Counted from the first letter of the stretch, positions 1 to 9,386 are shown. The stretch: 64,000 nucleotides of DNA from Pseudomonas agarici (GCF_900109755.1 NZ_FOAR01000016.1:62001-126000), one strand, 5' to 3'. Notes: a model not told the origin generated them from the letters alone. Translations and numbers: made by a program.

Positions 1-615
1 CGAGTCGGTATCCGTGCCGTGGACGAAGGCAACTTTTTGCGTATGAACGATGCCCTGGGCCTGTTCTCCGTCACCCAGATCGATCCGATCGCCGTGGAGT
101 TCTCCCTGCCCCAGCAGATGCTGCCGACCCTGCAACGACTGCTCGGTGCCGCCAAACCGGCCTCGGTGGATGCTTACCTGGGTGACGACGGACATGCCAG
201 TACGTTGCTCGGCGCCGGTCACCTGACGCTGATCGACAATCAGGTTGCGGCCACCACCGGCACCATTAAAGCCAAAGCCGAATTCAGCAACCCAACGCAG
301 ACACTCTGGCCAGGCCAATTGGTGAACATCAAGATCCAGACTGCGCTGGAGCGCGACGCCCTGGTGGTGCCGCCGACGGTGGTGCAGCGTGGCATGGACG
401 GTTACATTGTCTACCGGGTCAAGGATCAGGGTGTGGAAGTGGTTCCGGTGCAAGTGCCTTACCAGGACAGTGAGCTGAATATCATCGAGGGCGTCGAGGC
501 CGGCGATCTGCTGGTCAGCGACGGCCAGTCGCGGCTCAAGCCCAATTCGCAGGTGGCAATACTCGACAAGCCCAAGTTGGTGGAGCAGACCGTGGCGGTG
601 GAACCCAAGCCATGA
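1..615 (+). CDS. RND efflux periplasmic adaptor (MdtA-like), 5' end outside window
   Basis: The frame is open from base 1, so the N-terminal part of this membrane fusion protein lies upstream of the window. The visible 204 residues correspond to the beta-barrel and membrane-proximal domains of an MdtA/AcrA-type adaptor. Recognisable stretches are VTQIDPIAVEFSLPQQ and, later, LWPGQLVNIKIQ followed by DALVVPPTVVQ. Adaptors of this family link an inner-membrane RND pump to an outer-membrane channel. The stop overlaps the start of the RND pump gene (ATGA), so the two are translationally coupled. The first in-frame ATG at base 43 is internal to the domain and is not the start. The substrate cannot be read from the sequence. 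Confidence 0.9.
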   Translation, partial: RVGIRAVDEGNFLRMNDALGLFSVTQIDPIAVEFSLPQQMLPTLQRLLGAAKPASVDAYLGDDGHASTLLGAGHLTLIDNQVAATTGTIKAKAEFSNPTQTLWPGQLVNIKIQTALERDALVVPPTVVQRGMDGYIVYRVKDQGVEVVPVQVPYQDSELNIIEGVEAGDLLVSDGQSRLKPNSQVAILDKPKLVEQTVAVEPKP

Positions 616-3600
616 TCAAGGAAAGTCGCGGTGTTTCCGCCTGGTGCATCGATCATCCGGTAGCGACCATCCTGCTCACCTTCGCCCTGGTCCTGCTCGG
701 GCTGATCGCCTTCCCTCGCTTGCCCCTGGCGCCCCTGCCGGAGGCTGAATTCCCGACCATCCGGGTCTCTGCCCAGTTGCCCGGCGCCAGCCCGCAGACC
801 ATGGCATCCTCAGTGGCAACGCCACTGGAAGTGCAGTTCAGCGCCATCCCCGGCATGACCCAGATGACCTCTAGCAGCGCCCTGGGATCGACTAACCTGA
901 CGCTGCAATTCACGCTCAACAAGAGCATCGACACCGCCGCCCAGGAAGTCCAGGCGGCGATCAACACCGCCTCGGGCAAACTGCCCAAAGACATGCCAAC
1001 GCTGCCAACCTGGCGTAAGGTCAACCCGGCCGACAGTCCGGTGCTGATCCTCAGTGTCAGCTCCAACCAAATGCCCGGCACCGAGCTCAGCGACTACGCC
1101 GAAACCCTGCTGGCCCGCCAGCTCAGCCAGATCGAAGGTGTTGGCCAGATTAATATCACCGGCCAGCAGCGCCCGGCAATCCGCGTCCAGGCCTCGGCGG
1201 ACAAGCTGGCGGCCATCGGCCTGACGCTGGCGGACATTCGCCTGGCGATCCAGCAAACCAGCCTCAACCTGGCCAAGGGCGCGCTCTATGGGCAATCGAG
1301 CATCTCCACTTTGTCGACCAACGACCAACTGTTTCAGCCGGAGGAATACGGCCAGTTGATCGTCTCCTACAAGAACGGCGCACCGGTCCAACTCAAGGAC
1401 ATTGCCCAGGTGATCCGTGGCTCCGAGGACGCCTATGTGCAGGCCTGGTCCGGCGACGAGCCGGGCGTGAGCCTGGTGATTTCCCGTCAGCCGGGAGCCA
1501 ACATCGTCGATACCGTGGACCGTATCCAGGCGGCCTTGCCCGGCCTGGAGGCCATGCTGCCGGCCTCGGTGCAGGTCAAGGTGCTGATCGACCGTACCCA
1601 GACCATCCGCGCCTCGCTGCATGAAGTGGAAATGACCCTGCTGATCGCCATCCTGTTGGTGGTGGCGGTGATGGCGCTGTTCCTGCGCCAGTTGTCGGCG
1701 ACCCTGATCGTCTCTGCCGTGCTCGGCGTATCGCTGGTGGCCAGCTTTGCGCTGATGTATGTATTGGGCTTCAGCCTGAACAACCTGACCCTGGTGGCAA
1801 TCGTCATCGCCGTAGGTTTCGTGGTGGATGATGCCATCGTCGTGGTGGAAAACATCCACCGCCATCTCGAAGCCGGTGACGGCATGCGTGAAGCGGCGAT
1901 CAAGGGGGCCACCGAGATCGGCTTTACCGTGGTGTCCATCAGTTTCTCGCTGATCGCAGCCTTTATCCCGCTGCTGTTCATGGGCGGCGTGGTCGGCCGG
2001 CTGTTCAAGGAGTTCGCCTTGACCGCCACCTCGACTATCCTCATTTCGGTGGTGGTTTCGCTGACTCTGGCACCGACCCTGGCGGCGCTGTTCATGCGTG
2101 CACCTGTGCATGACCAGCACTCGAAAGCAACCTTCAGCGAACGCCTGCTGGCCCTCTACGAGCGCGGCCTGCGGCGCGCCCTGGCACACCAGAAAACCAT
2201 GTTCGGATTGTTCTGCGTGACACTGTGTCTGGCCATTGCCAGCTATGTGTTCATTCCCAAAGGGTTTTTCCCGGTCCAGGACACAGGCTTTGTCCTCGGC
2301 ACCACCGAGGCCGCCGCCGATATATCCTTCACCGAGATGGTGGCTAAGCACAAAGCCCTCGCCGAGATCGTCGCAGCCGACCCGGCGGTGCAGACATTCT
2401 CCCATTCGGTGGGGGTTTCAGGGAGTAACCAGACCATCGCCACCGGCCGTTTCTGGATCGCCCTCAAGCCGCAGGAACAGCGCGATGTGTCCGCCAGCGC
2501 CTTTATCGATCGGATTCGCCCGCAACTGATGAGGATTCCGGGCATCGTCCTTTACCTGCGGGCAGGCCAGGACATCAACCTCAGTTCCGGCCCGAGCCGC
2601 GCCCAATACCAATACGTGCTCAAGAGCAACGACGGTGACACACTCAATACCTGGACCCAACGCCTGACCGAGAAACTACGGGGTCATCCGGCGTTTCGCG
2701 ATCTGTCCAACGACCTGCAATTGGGCGGCAGCATCACCCATATCAACATTGATCGCAGTGCCGCCGCGCGCTTCGGCCTGACCGCCAGCGATGTTGACGA
2801 GGCCCTTTACGACGCTTTCGGCCAGCGCCAGATCAATGAGTACCAGACCGAGACCAATCAGTACAACGTCATTCTTGAACTGGACGCCGCCCAGCGCGGC
2901 AAGGCCGAGAGCCTGAGCTACTTCTATCTGCGCTCGCCGCTGACCGGTGAAATGGTCCCGCTGTCGGCATTGGCGCGCTTCGACGTGCCCACCAGCGGTC
3001 CGCTGTCCATCGCCCACGACGGCATGTTCCCAGCCGCCAACCTGTCGTTCAACCTGACGCCCGGCGTGGCCCTGGGCGATGCGGTGCTGTTACTCGACCA
3101 GGCGAAGAACGAGATCGGCATGCCCGCTTCCATCAGCGGCAATTTCCAGGGCGCGGCCCAGGCATTCCAGAGTTCCCTGGCGAGCCAGCCGTGGCTGATC
3201 CTCGCCGCGCTGGTGGCGGTCTACATCATCCTCGGGGTGCTCTACGAAAGTTTCGTGCATCCGCTGACGATCATCTCCACCCTGCCGTCCGCCGGCCTCG
3301 GTGCGCTGATCATGTTGTGGCTGTTAGGCCAGGACTTCTCGATCATGGCGCTGATCGGCCTGGTGCTGCTGATCGGCATTGTGAAAAAGAACGGCATCCT
3401 GATGATCGACTTCGCCCTCGAAGCCCAGCGTGGTGGATTGTCGCCGGAGGAAGCGATCTACAAGGCCTGTATCACCCGATTCCGGCCGATCATCATGACC
3501 ACCCTGGCGGCCCTGCTCGGCGCCCTGCCGCTGATGCTCGGCCACGGGACCGGCGCCGAGTTGCGTCAACCCTTGGGTATCGCGGTGGTCGGCGGCCTGC

Positions 3601-3707
3601 TGGTGAGCCAGGCGCTGACGCTGTTTACCACCCCCGTCATATACTTGTGGCTGGAGCGGCTTTTCCACGGGCCCCAATCGGCCAACGTGCCGGCGATCAC
3701 TCATTGA
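612..3707 (+). CDS. RND multidrug efflux permease, HAE-1 type (MdtB/MdtC-like)
   Basis: This 1031-residue inner-membrane proton antiporter has the length and the twofold RND plan usual for the family. A first membrane helix (about residues 13-32) precedes a large periplasmic loop, and the second half repeats this layout. The proton-relay Asp pair is visible in VGFVVDDAIVVVENIH (about residue 400). The conserved GIVKKNGILMIDFA motif of the second half is present near residue 920. The gene overlaps the adaptor by four bases and is followed nine bases later by a response regulator, so the four genes form one operon. Overall it resembles MdtC/MuxC-type drug pumps more than CzcA/CusA metal pumps. 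The substrate is unknown. Confidence 0.93.
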   Translation: MIKESRGVSAWCIDHPVATILLTFALVLLGLIAFPRLPLAPLPEAEFPTIRVSAQLPGASPQTMASSVATPLEVQFSAIPGMTQMTSSSALGSTNLTLQFTLNKSIDTAAQEVQAAINTASGKLPKDMPTLPTWRKVNPADSPVLILSVSSNQMPGTELSDYAETLLARQLSQIEGVGQINITGQQRPAIRVQASADKLAAIGLTLADIRLAIQQTSLNLAKGALYGQSSISTLSTNDQLFQPEEYGQLIVSYKNGAPVQLKDIAQVIRGSEDAYVQAWSGDEPGVSLVISRQPGANIVDTVDRIQAALPGLEAMLPASVQVKVLIDRTQTIRASLHEVEMTLLIAILLVVAVMALFLRQLSATLIVSAVLGVSLVASFALMYVLGFSLNNLTLVAIVIAVGFVVDDAIVVVENIHRHLEAGDGMREAAIKGATEIGFTVVSISFSLIAAFIPLLFMGGVVGRLFKEFALTATSTILISVVVSLTLAPTLAALFMRAPVHDQHSKATFSERLLALYERGLRRALAHQKTMFGLFCVTLCLAIASYVFIPKGFFPVQDTGFVLGTTEAAADISFTEMVAKHKALAEIVAADPAVQTFSHSVGVSGSNQTIATGRFWIALKPQEQRDVSASAFIDRIRPQLMRIPGIVLYLRAGQDINLSSGPSRAQYQYVLKSNDGDTLNTWTQRLTEKLRGHPAFRDLSNDLQLGGSITHINIDRSAAARFGLTASDVDEALYDAFGQRQINEYQTETNQYNVILELDAAQRGKAESLSYFYLRSPLTGEMVPLSALARFDVPTSGPLSIAHDGMFPAANLSFNLTPGVALGDAVLLLDQAKNEIGMPASISGNFQGAAQAFQSSLASQPWLILAALVAVYIILGVLYESFVHPLTIISTLPSAGLGALIMLWLLGQDFSIMALIGLVLLIGIVKKNGILMIDFALEAQRGGLSPEEAIYKACITRFRPIIMTTLAALLGALPLMLGHGTGAELRQPLGIAVVGGLLVSQALTLFTTPVIYLWLERLFHGPQSANVPAITH

Positions 3708-3716
3708 GGCTGGGTC

Positions 3717-4397
3717 ATGCGTGTGTTGATTATCGAAGATGAAGAAAAAACCGCCGACTACCTGCATCGCGGCCTGACGGAACAGGGTTACACCGTCGAC
3801 CTAGCGCGCGACGGTGTCGATGGACTGCACCTGGCACTGGAAGGCGATTACGCGGTGATCATCCTCGATGTGATGTTGCCCGAGCTCGACGGTTTCGGCG
3901 TGCTCAAGGCACTGCGGGCGCGCAAGCAGACCCCGGTGATCATGCTTACTGCCCGGGAGCGTGTCGAGGACCGCATTCGTGGCCTGCGCGACGGAGCCGA
4001 CGATTACCTCGGCAAACCGTTCTCCTTTCTCGAACTGGTGGCCCGCCTGCAGGCCCTGACCCGGCGTAGCGGCGGCGGTCACGAGCCGGTGCAGATCAGC
4101 GTCGCCGACCTGTGGGTCGATCTGATCAGCCGCAAAGCCAGCCGGGCTGGCAATCGCCTGGATCTGACTGCCAAGGAGTTCTCGCTGCTCAGCGTACTGG
4201 CTCGGCGCCAAGGGGAAATCCTATCAAAAACAGCGATTGCCGAAATGGTCTGGGATATCAATTTCGACAGCGACGCGAATGTCGTCGAAGTGGCGATCAA
4301 GCGCTTACGCGCCAAGCTCGACGGGCCGTTCGAACAAAAGCTGCTGCACACCATTCGCGGCATGGGCTATGTGCTGGAGAGTCGTGGTGTCGACTAA
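3717..4397 (+). CDS. OmpR-family response regulator, heavy-metal (CopR/IrlR) subgroup
   Basis: This 226-residue regulator has an N-terminal receiver domain (about 1-115). Its acidic pocket is at IIEDEE, the phospho-acceptor Asp is in VIILDVMLPELDG (about residue 51), and the conserved Lys is in LGKPFS. A C-terminal winged helix (about 125-222) binds DNA and ends with the family signature TIRGMGYVLE. It lies nine bases after the RND pump and overlaps the sensor kinase gene by 11 bases. It probably controls the pump operon in response to the partner kinase. Sequence style places it with CopR/CusR/IrlR regulators, but metal sensing is not demonstrated. Confidence 0.93.
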   Translation: MRVLIIEDEEKTADYLHRGLTEQGYTVDLARDGVDGLHLALEGDYAVIILDVMLPELDGFGVLKALRARKQTPVIMLTARERVEDRIRGLRDGADDYLGKPFSFLELVARLQALTRRSGGGHEPVQISVADLWVDLISRKASRAGNRLDLTAKEFSLLSVLARRQGEILSKTAIAEMVWDINFDSDANVVEVAIKRLRAKLDGPFEQKLLHTIRGMGYVLESRGVD

Positions 4398-5751
4398 CTC
4401 TATCGCCCTGCGTCTGAGCGGACTGTTCAGCCTGGTGGCGATGCTGGTGTTCCTGTTGATTGGCGGCGCCCTCTACCTGCAGGTCGACAGGGGCCTGGAC
4501 CTGTTGCCCGAAGCTGAGCTGGATGCGCGCTACAGCGTGCTCGAGTCGTCGCTCAATCGCTTCGGCACTCAGGACCACTGGGCAAAGGTCCGCGCCAAGC
4601 TCAGGCAACTGACTGAAGAAGACAAGCGCATCCGCTTCTGGGTGGTCAGCAGCGATCCCCGCTATGAATATGGCAGTCCCGACGCGCAGATCCGCGCCTT
4701 CGCCGCCGGCCCCCAGGGCATGCGCGACATCCGCCTACCGGGACACACTAACCCGTTCAAGGTGCTGCTCAACACCATGCCGGCCAAGGACCAGCGGCCA
4801 CCGCTGCAATTTCTGATCGCCATCGATACCGAGACGTTCTGGCAGACCCAGCATCGCTTGCTGATCGCCCTGATCAGCCTGGCCATCGTCGGCGTGCTAA
4901 TGGCTTCGGCCTTGGGTTACTGGGTGGCGCGAATCGGCCTCAAGCCGCTGATCAAGCTATCCCAGGAAGCCCACAAACTGGCGCCACCCCGCTTGGCCGG
5001 ACGCCTGCAACTGTCGTCATTGCCGCCGGAACTCAACCAGTTCGTCAACTCGTTCAACTCAGCCCTGGAACGAGTGGAGCAGGCCTATTCGCGGCTGGAA
5101 TCGTTCAATGCCGATGTTGCCCATGAGCTGCGCTCGCCGCTGACCAACTTGATCGGCCAGACCCAAGTAGCGCTGACCCGAGGGCGTTCCGCCGAGCATT
5201 ATTTCGAAGTGCTGCAATCGAATCTCGAAGAACTGGAGCGCCTGCGTTCGATCATCAATGACATGCTATTCCTGGCCAGCGCCGACCAGGGCAGCAAGGC
5301 CACCCAGCTGATCAGCACATCCCTGGCCGGGGAAGTCGCGACGACCCTGGATTACCTGGACTTCATCCTCGAAGACGCCCAGGTGCAAGTCCAGGTCCAT
5401 GGCGATGCGCAGGTGCGGATCGAGATTGCACATTTGCGCCGAGCCCTGATCAATCTGCTGAGCAATGCGGTGCAACACACCGCGCCCGGCCAGGTGATCG
5501 AGGTGCGCATCAGCCAAGAGGGCGAGCACGTGGCAATCGCCGTGTCCAATCCCGGCGAGACCATTGCCAGCGAACACCTGTCACACCTGTTCGAGCGCTT
5601 CTATCGAGTCGACGCTTCGCGCAGCAACAGCGGCGCCAATCACGGCCTGGGCCTGGCCATTGTCCAGGCAATCGCGCTGATGCACGGCGGCGATGTGTTC
5701 GTGCACAGCGGCGACGGCATCAATACCTTTGGGATCTACCTCCCAGCCTGA
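4387..5751 (+). CDS. Two-component sensor histidine kinase (heavy-metal sensor type)
   Basis: This is a 454-residue membrane kinase. I place the start at a GTG at 4387, preceded by GGAGA at 4376-4380, rather than at the longer open frame that runs back inside the regulator gene. A first membrane segment (about 7-32), a periplasmic sensor region and a second membrane segment (about 155-180) precede HAMP. The HisKA phospho-acceptor is in VAHELRSPLTNLIGQ. The HATPase domain shows the N box NLLSNAVQH and a G2-type GLGLAIVQA. The domain order matches CusS/IrlS kinases. It overlaps the response regulator by 11 bases, which supports a cognate pair. The signal is unknown. Confidence 0.92.
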   Translation: MSTNSIALRLSGLFSLVAMLVFLLIGGALYLQVDRGLDLLPEAELDARYSVLESSLNRFGTQDHWAKVRAKLRQLTEEDKRIRFWVVSSDPRYEYGSPDAQIRAFAAGPQGMRDIRLPGHTNPFKVLLNTMPAKDQRPPLQFLIAIDTETFWQTQHRLLIALISLAIVGVLMASALGYWVARIGLKPLIKLSQEAHKLAPPRLAGRLQLSSLPPELNQFVNSFNSALERVEQAYSRLESFNADVAHELRSPLTNLIGQTQVALTRGRSAEHYFEVLQSNLEELERLRSIINDMLFLASADQGSKATQLISTSLAGEVATTLDYLDFILEDAQVQVQVHGDAQVRIEIAHLRRALINLLSNAVQHTAPGQVIEVRISQEGEHVAIAVSNPGETIASEHLSHLFERFYRVDASRSNSGANHGLGLAIVQAIALMHGGDVFVHSGDGINTFGIYLPA

Positions 5752-5792
5752 GCAACCGCCAGAAGCGTTCCTTGTAGGTGCGCACCCTAAAA

Positions 5793-5814
5793 AAAACCGC
5801 CCGAAGGCGGTTTT
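5793..5814. terminator. Bidirectional terminator between sensor kinase and lpxC
   Basis: A perfect 9-bp stem (AAAACCGCC at 5793-5801, GGCGGTTTT at 5806-5814) closes a CGAA tetraloop. It has an A-run on the left and T bases on the right. It can serve both convergent transcripts, the RND/two-component operon on the plus strand and lpxC on the minus strand. Confidence 0.85.
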
Positions 5815-5839
5815 CAAATACAACAAAAGGAGAGAGTCG

Positions 5840-6751
5840 TTACACGGCCGCAACAGGACGCATGTAAGAGATCGGCGCGGTGCTGGCGTCTTCGAAGGTC
5901 ACAACTTCCCAGGCATCGGTCTGCTCAATCAACTTGCGCAGCAGTTGGTTGTTCAGCGCATGGCCCGACTTGAAGCCCTTGAACTCACCAATCAGGCTAT
6001 TGCCCAACAGGTAGAGGTCACCAATGGCGTCCAGGATCTTGTGCTTGACGAATTCGTCCTCATAACGAAGGCCGTCTTCGTTCAGAACACCGTCTGCATC
6101 GACCACGATGGCGTTTTCCACGCTACCGCCGAGTGCGAGGTTGTGCTTGCGCAGGTATTCGATATCACTCATGAAACCAAAGGTACGGGCGCGGCTGACT
6201 TCTTTCACGAACGAAGTGCTGGAAAAGTCCACGCTGGCACTCTGGGTGCGGTCCCGGAACACCGGGTGATCGAAATCGATCTCGAAGCTTACCTTGAAGC
6301 CTTCGAAAGGCACGAAAGTGGCGCGCTTGTCGCCGTCTTCCACTGTGACTTCACGCAGGATACGGATGAACTTCTTGGCTGCGTCCTGTTCTTCCAGGCC
6401 AGCAGATTGGATCAGGAATACGAAGGGTCCGGCACTACCATCCATGATCGGCACTTCGGACGCGGAGAGCTCGACGTAGGCGTTATCGATGCCCAGTCCG
6501 GCCATGGCCGAGAGCAGGTGCTCCACCGTGTCCACTTTGACGTCACCGTTGACCAACGTGGTCGACATCGTGGTTTCACCAACGTTTTCCGCGCGTGCAG
6601 GAATCTGCACCACAGGGTCGAGGTCGGTGCGACAAAACACAATGCCGGTATCCACAGGCGCTGGCTTGAGGGTCAGGTAGACCTTCTCCCCGGAGTGCAG
6701 GCCGACACCTGTAGCACGGATAATATTTTTCAGGGTGCGTTGTTTAATCAT
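5840..6751 (-). CDS. lpxC: UDP-3-O-acyl-N-acetylglucosamine deacetylase LpxC
   Basis: LpxC is the zinc deacetylase that commits UDP-acyl-GlcNAc to lipid A synthesis at the cytoplasmic face of the inner membrane. The protein has 303 residues, the usual Pseudomonas length. Zinc ligands are visible: His78 in TVEHLLSAMAG, and the His and Asp of HKILDAIGD near residues 237-241. The N-terminus MIKQRTLKNIIRATGVGLHS is characteristic. It is the last gene of the dcw cluster and sits 112 bases downstream of ftsZ, with a possible promoter of its own in that gap. It ends at a terminator shared with the convergent kinase gene. Confidence 0.98.
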   Translation of the reverse strand: MIKQRTLKNIIRATGVGLHSGEKVYLTLKPAPVDTGIVFCRTDLDPVVQIPARAENVGETTMSTTLVNGDVKVDTVEHLLSAMAGLGIDNAYVELSASEVPIMDGSAGPFVFLIQSAGLEEQDAAKKFIRILREVTVEDGDKRATFVPFEGFKVSFEIDFDHPVFRDRTQSASVDFSSTSFVKEVSRARTFGFMSDIEYLRKHNLALGGSVENAIVVDADGVLNEDGLRYEDEFVKHKILDAIGDLYLLGNSLIGEFKGFKSGHALNNQLLRKLIEQTDAWEVVTFEDASTAPISYMRPVAAV

Positions 6752-6803
6752 GGCATGGGCCGCTTCAGCGCAAATTGCGAACAGGTATCAACAAAGGCTG
6801 GCG

Positions 6804-6832
6804 ATGATAGCAGACCAGGCCTTTGCTGAACA
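6804..6832 (-). promoter_or_regulatory. Candidate lpxC promoter
   Basis: On the minus strand a TGTTCA hexamer (6827-6832) stands 17 bases from TATCAT (6804-6809), in the 112-base gap between ftsZ and lpxC. The -35 element is weak. It would allow lpxC to be expressed independently of ftsZ read-through. Confidence 0.4.
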
Positions 6833-6863
6833 CCAATCACCCTAATACTCCTGATACATTTCA

Positions 6864-8048
6864 TCAATCGGCCTGGCGACGCAGGAAAGCCGGGATGTCC
6901 AGATAATCCAGGTCATCCTGCGGGTTCATCTTCGCGGCAGTCGCGGCACCGGCCTGGGCCTGGTTGCGCATGACGGTCGGACGGTCCAGGTCACGGTAGT
7001 TCACCGACGGCAGTTCCTGACGGGCAGGCGCCGCGGCAGCGGACTGCGTAGCCTGCAGGGTATTGTCGATCACCTTGACCGGCTTCTCGATTTTCGCTCC
7101 CAGGCCGGTGGCGACGACGGTCACGTGCAGCTCGTCGCGCATGTCCGGATCGATAACGGTACCGACCTTGACCATGGCGTGCTCGGAAGCGAAGGCTTCG
7201 ATGATGCTACCCACGTCGGAGTACTCACCCAGGGACAGGTCAGGACCGGCGGTGATATTCACCAGGATGCCGCGCGCACCTTGCAGGTTCACGTCTTCGA
7301 GCAACGGGTTGCGGATTGCCGCCTCGGTGGCCTCGCGTGCGCGGTTCGGACCGCTGGCGCAGCCAGTGCCCATCATCGCCATACCCATTTCACTCATCAC
7401 GGTCCTGACGTCGGCGAAGTCGACGTTGATCATGCCCGGACGCTTGATGATGTCGGAAATACCGCGAACGGCACCGGCCAATACGTCGTCAGCCTTGGCG
7501 AACGCCGACAGCAGGCTGGCGTCCTTGCCTAGGATGGTCAGCAGCTTCTCGTTGGGAATAGTGATCAACGAATCAACGCTTTCGCTCAGTGCGCGGATGC
7601 CCTCATCGGCGATCTGCATGCGCTTGCGGCCTTCGAACGGGAATGGACGGGTCACCACCGCAACGGTGAGAATGCCCATTTCCTTGGCCACTTCGGCGAT
7701 GATCGGCGCAGCACCGGTACCGGTACCGCCACCCATGCCGGTGGTGATGAAGACCATGTTGGTGCCTTGCAGCACTTCAGCGATACGCTCGCGGTCTTCC
7801 AGAGCGGCCTGACGGCCGACTTCCGGGTTGGCGCCAGCGCCAAGGCCCTTGGTCACGCCGGTGCCCAGTTGCAGGATGGTCCGCGCGCCGATGTTCTTCA
7901 GCGCCTGGGCATCGGTGTTGGCGCAAATGAACTCGACGCCTTCAATGTTGCTCTTGACCATATGGTTAACAGCGTTGCCGCCGCCACCGCCGACGCCGAT
8001 AACCTTGATTACCGGACTTTGTGGGACGTTGTCTACGAGTTCGAACAT
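6864..8048 (-). CDS. ftsZ: Cell division protein FtsZ
   Basis: FtsZ is the tubulin-like GTPase that forms the Z ring at mid-cell. The protein has 394 residues. The N-terminal nucleotide-binding part shows VIGVGGGGGNAVNHM and the tubulin signature GGGTGTGAAP. The T7 region is followed by a variable linker of about 50 residues. The C-terminal conserved peptide LDYLDIPAFLRRQAD, which binds FtsA and ZipA, is intact. The start is preceded by AGGAGAGG. It lies 72 bases downstream of ftsA, one of the few real gaps inside the cluster, and that gap contains a 14-bp direct repeat. Confidence 0.99.
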   Translation of the reverse strand: MFELVDNVPQSPVIKVIGVGGGGGNAVNHMVKSNIEGVEFICANTDAQALKNIGARTILQLGTGVTKGLGAGANPEVGRQAALEDRERIAEVLQGTNMVFITTGMGGGTGTGAAPIIAEVAKEMGILTVAVVTRPFPFEGRKRMQIADEGIRALSESVDSLITIPNEKLLTILGKDASLLSAFAKADDVLAGAVRGISDIIKRPGMINVDFADVRTVMSEMGMAMMGTGCASGPNRAREATEAAIRNPLLEDVNLQGARGILVNITAGPDLSLGEYSDVGSIIEAFASEHAMVKVGTVIDPDMRDELHVTVVATGLGAKIEKPVKVIDNTLQATQSAAAAPARQELPSVNYRDLDRPTVMRNQAQAGAATAAKMNPQDDLDYLDIPAFLRRQAD

Positions 8049-8088
8049 GTTCCCTCTCCTTTCATTCTCTAGTTTTTTTGCCTACTTC

Positions 8089-8119
8089 TACTGCTTTGAA
8101 ACCGTTACTGCTTTGAAAC
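8089..8119. repeat. 14-bp direct repeat in the ftsA-ftsZ gap
   Basis: The plus-strand word TACTGCTTTGAAAC occurs at 8089-8102 and again at 8106-8119, a period of 17 bases. It begins right after the ftsA stop codon and lies upstream of ftsZ. It looks like a local tandem duplication. A regulatory role is possible but unproven. Confidence 0.85.
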
Positions 8120-8120
8120 T

Positions 8121-9386
8121 TTAAAAGTTGCCCTGTACCCAGCGCTTCAAGCGCTCCAGCACCGGAGCTTTCTGTTCTTCGTCGCGATAGTCGTTTCTGT
8201 TGCTGCTGTTGTAGCCGGACAGGGAAATGCCGTCCGACTGTTTTTGCAGCCCGTACAGCAACAGTCCGACCCCAGTCGAATAGATCGGGTTGCGCACCAC
8301 GTCCGACAACCCTCTGACGGTGTGTGGCACGCCTAGACGCACCGGCATGTGGAAAATTTCCTCGGCCAGCTCGACCGCACCTTCCATCTTCGAAGTACCG
8401 CCGGTTAACACGATCCCAGCCGGGATCAAGTCTTCGTAGCCACTGCGACGCAGCTCGGCCTGGATCAGAGTGAACAGCTCGTCGTAGCGCGGCTCGACGA
8501 CTTCGGCCAAGGCCTGGCGAGACAGCTCGCGCGGCGGACGATCACCGACGCTCGGGACCTTGATGGTCTCACCGGCACCGGCCAGCTTGGCCAAGGCGCA
8601 GGCATAGCGGACCTTGATCTCTTCGGCGTACTGGGTCGGGGTGCGCAATGCCATGGCAATGTCGTTGGTCACCTGGTCGCCGGCAATCGGGATCACCGCG
8701 GTGTGGCGAATCGCGCCTTCGGTGAAAATCGCAATGTCGGTGGTGCCGCCGCCGATATCCACCAGGCAGACGCCCAACTCTTTCTCATCGTCGGTCAGCA
8801 CCGAGTAGGCGGATGCCAGTTGCTCAAGAATGATGTCGTCGATTTCCAGACCGCAGCGGCGCACGCACTTCTCGATGTTCTGTGCCGCGTTTACCGCACA
8901 GGTGACCACATGGACCTTGGCTTCCAGGCGCACGCCAGACATGCCCAGGGGCTCGCGAACGCCTTCCTGGTTGTCGATCACATAGTCCTGCGGCAGGGTG
9001 TGCAGGACTCGCTGGTCAGCCGGAATCGCCACGGCCTGGGCCGCGTCCAGTACCCGTTCGAGATCCGCCGAACTGACTTCGCGATCACGGATCGCGACGA
9101 TACCGTGGGAATTGAGGCTGCGAATATGATTGCCGGCCACACCGACGAACGCCGAGTGGATCCGACAGCCGGCCATCAGTTGCGCTTCTTCTACCGCGCG
9201 CTGGATCGACTGCACGGTGGACTCGATATTCACCACAACGCCCTTCTTCAGGCCGCGTGAGGGATGGGTACCGATGCCGACGATTTCCAGCGTGCCATCG
9301 GCCGCGACCTCGCCCACCAGCGCCACCACCTTGGAGGTGCCGATATCCAGCCCGACGATCATTTTGCCGCTTTGCACGTTTGCCAT
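8121..9386 (-). CDS. ftsA: Cell division protein FtsA
   Basis: FtsA is the actin-like ATPase that tethers FtsZ to the membrane and recruits later divisome proteins. I use the ATG at 9386 (MANVQSGKMIVGLDIGTSK), which gives 421 residues. The longer open frame upstream overlaps ftsQ and adds a non-homologous tail. The phosphate-1 motif VGLDIGTSKV and the later GGGTTDIAIF and LTGGTSKMEG motifs are present. The C-terminal amphipathic helix (LERLKRWVQGNF) that binds the membrane is intact. The gene starts 14 bases after the ftsQ stop. Confidence 0.98.
   Translation of the reverse strand: MANVQSGKMIVGLDIGTSKVVALVGEVAADGTLEIVGIGTHPSRGLKKGVVVNIESTVQSIQRAVEEAQLMAGCRIHSAFVGVAGNHIRSLNSHGIVAIRDREVSSADLERVLDAAQAVAIPADQRVLHTLPQDYVIDNQEGVREPLGMSGVRLEAKVHVVTCAVNAAQNIEKCVRRCGLEIDDIILEQLASAYSVLTDDEKELGVCLVDIGGGTTDIAIFTEGAIRHTAVIPIAGDQVTNDIAMALRTPTQYAEEIKVRYACALAKLAGAGETIKVPSVGDRPPRELSRQALAEVVEPRYDELFTLIQAELRRSGYEDLIPAGIVLTGGTSKMEGAVELAEEIFHMPVRLGVPHTVRGLSDVVRNPIYSTGVGLLLYGLQKQSDGISLSGYNSSNRNDYRDEEQKAPVLERLKRWVQGNF

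Noticed and set aside
810..2405. 531-codon open frame antisense to the RND pump
   Set aside because: It is a shadow of the GC-rich pump gene; its translation is His/Gln/Arg-rich without family motifs, and the pump reading is certain.
4237..4386. Longer N-terminus for the sensor kinase
   Set aside because: The extension lies inside the response regulator and has no homology-like features; the GTG at 4387 has a good ribosome-binding site.
5777..5786. 10-bp palindrome GGTGCGCACC after the kinase gene
   Set aside because: It is short, directly beside a clear terminator, and likely to occur by chance in GC-rich DNA.
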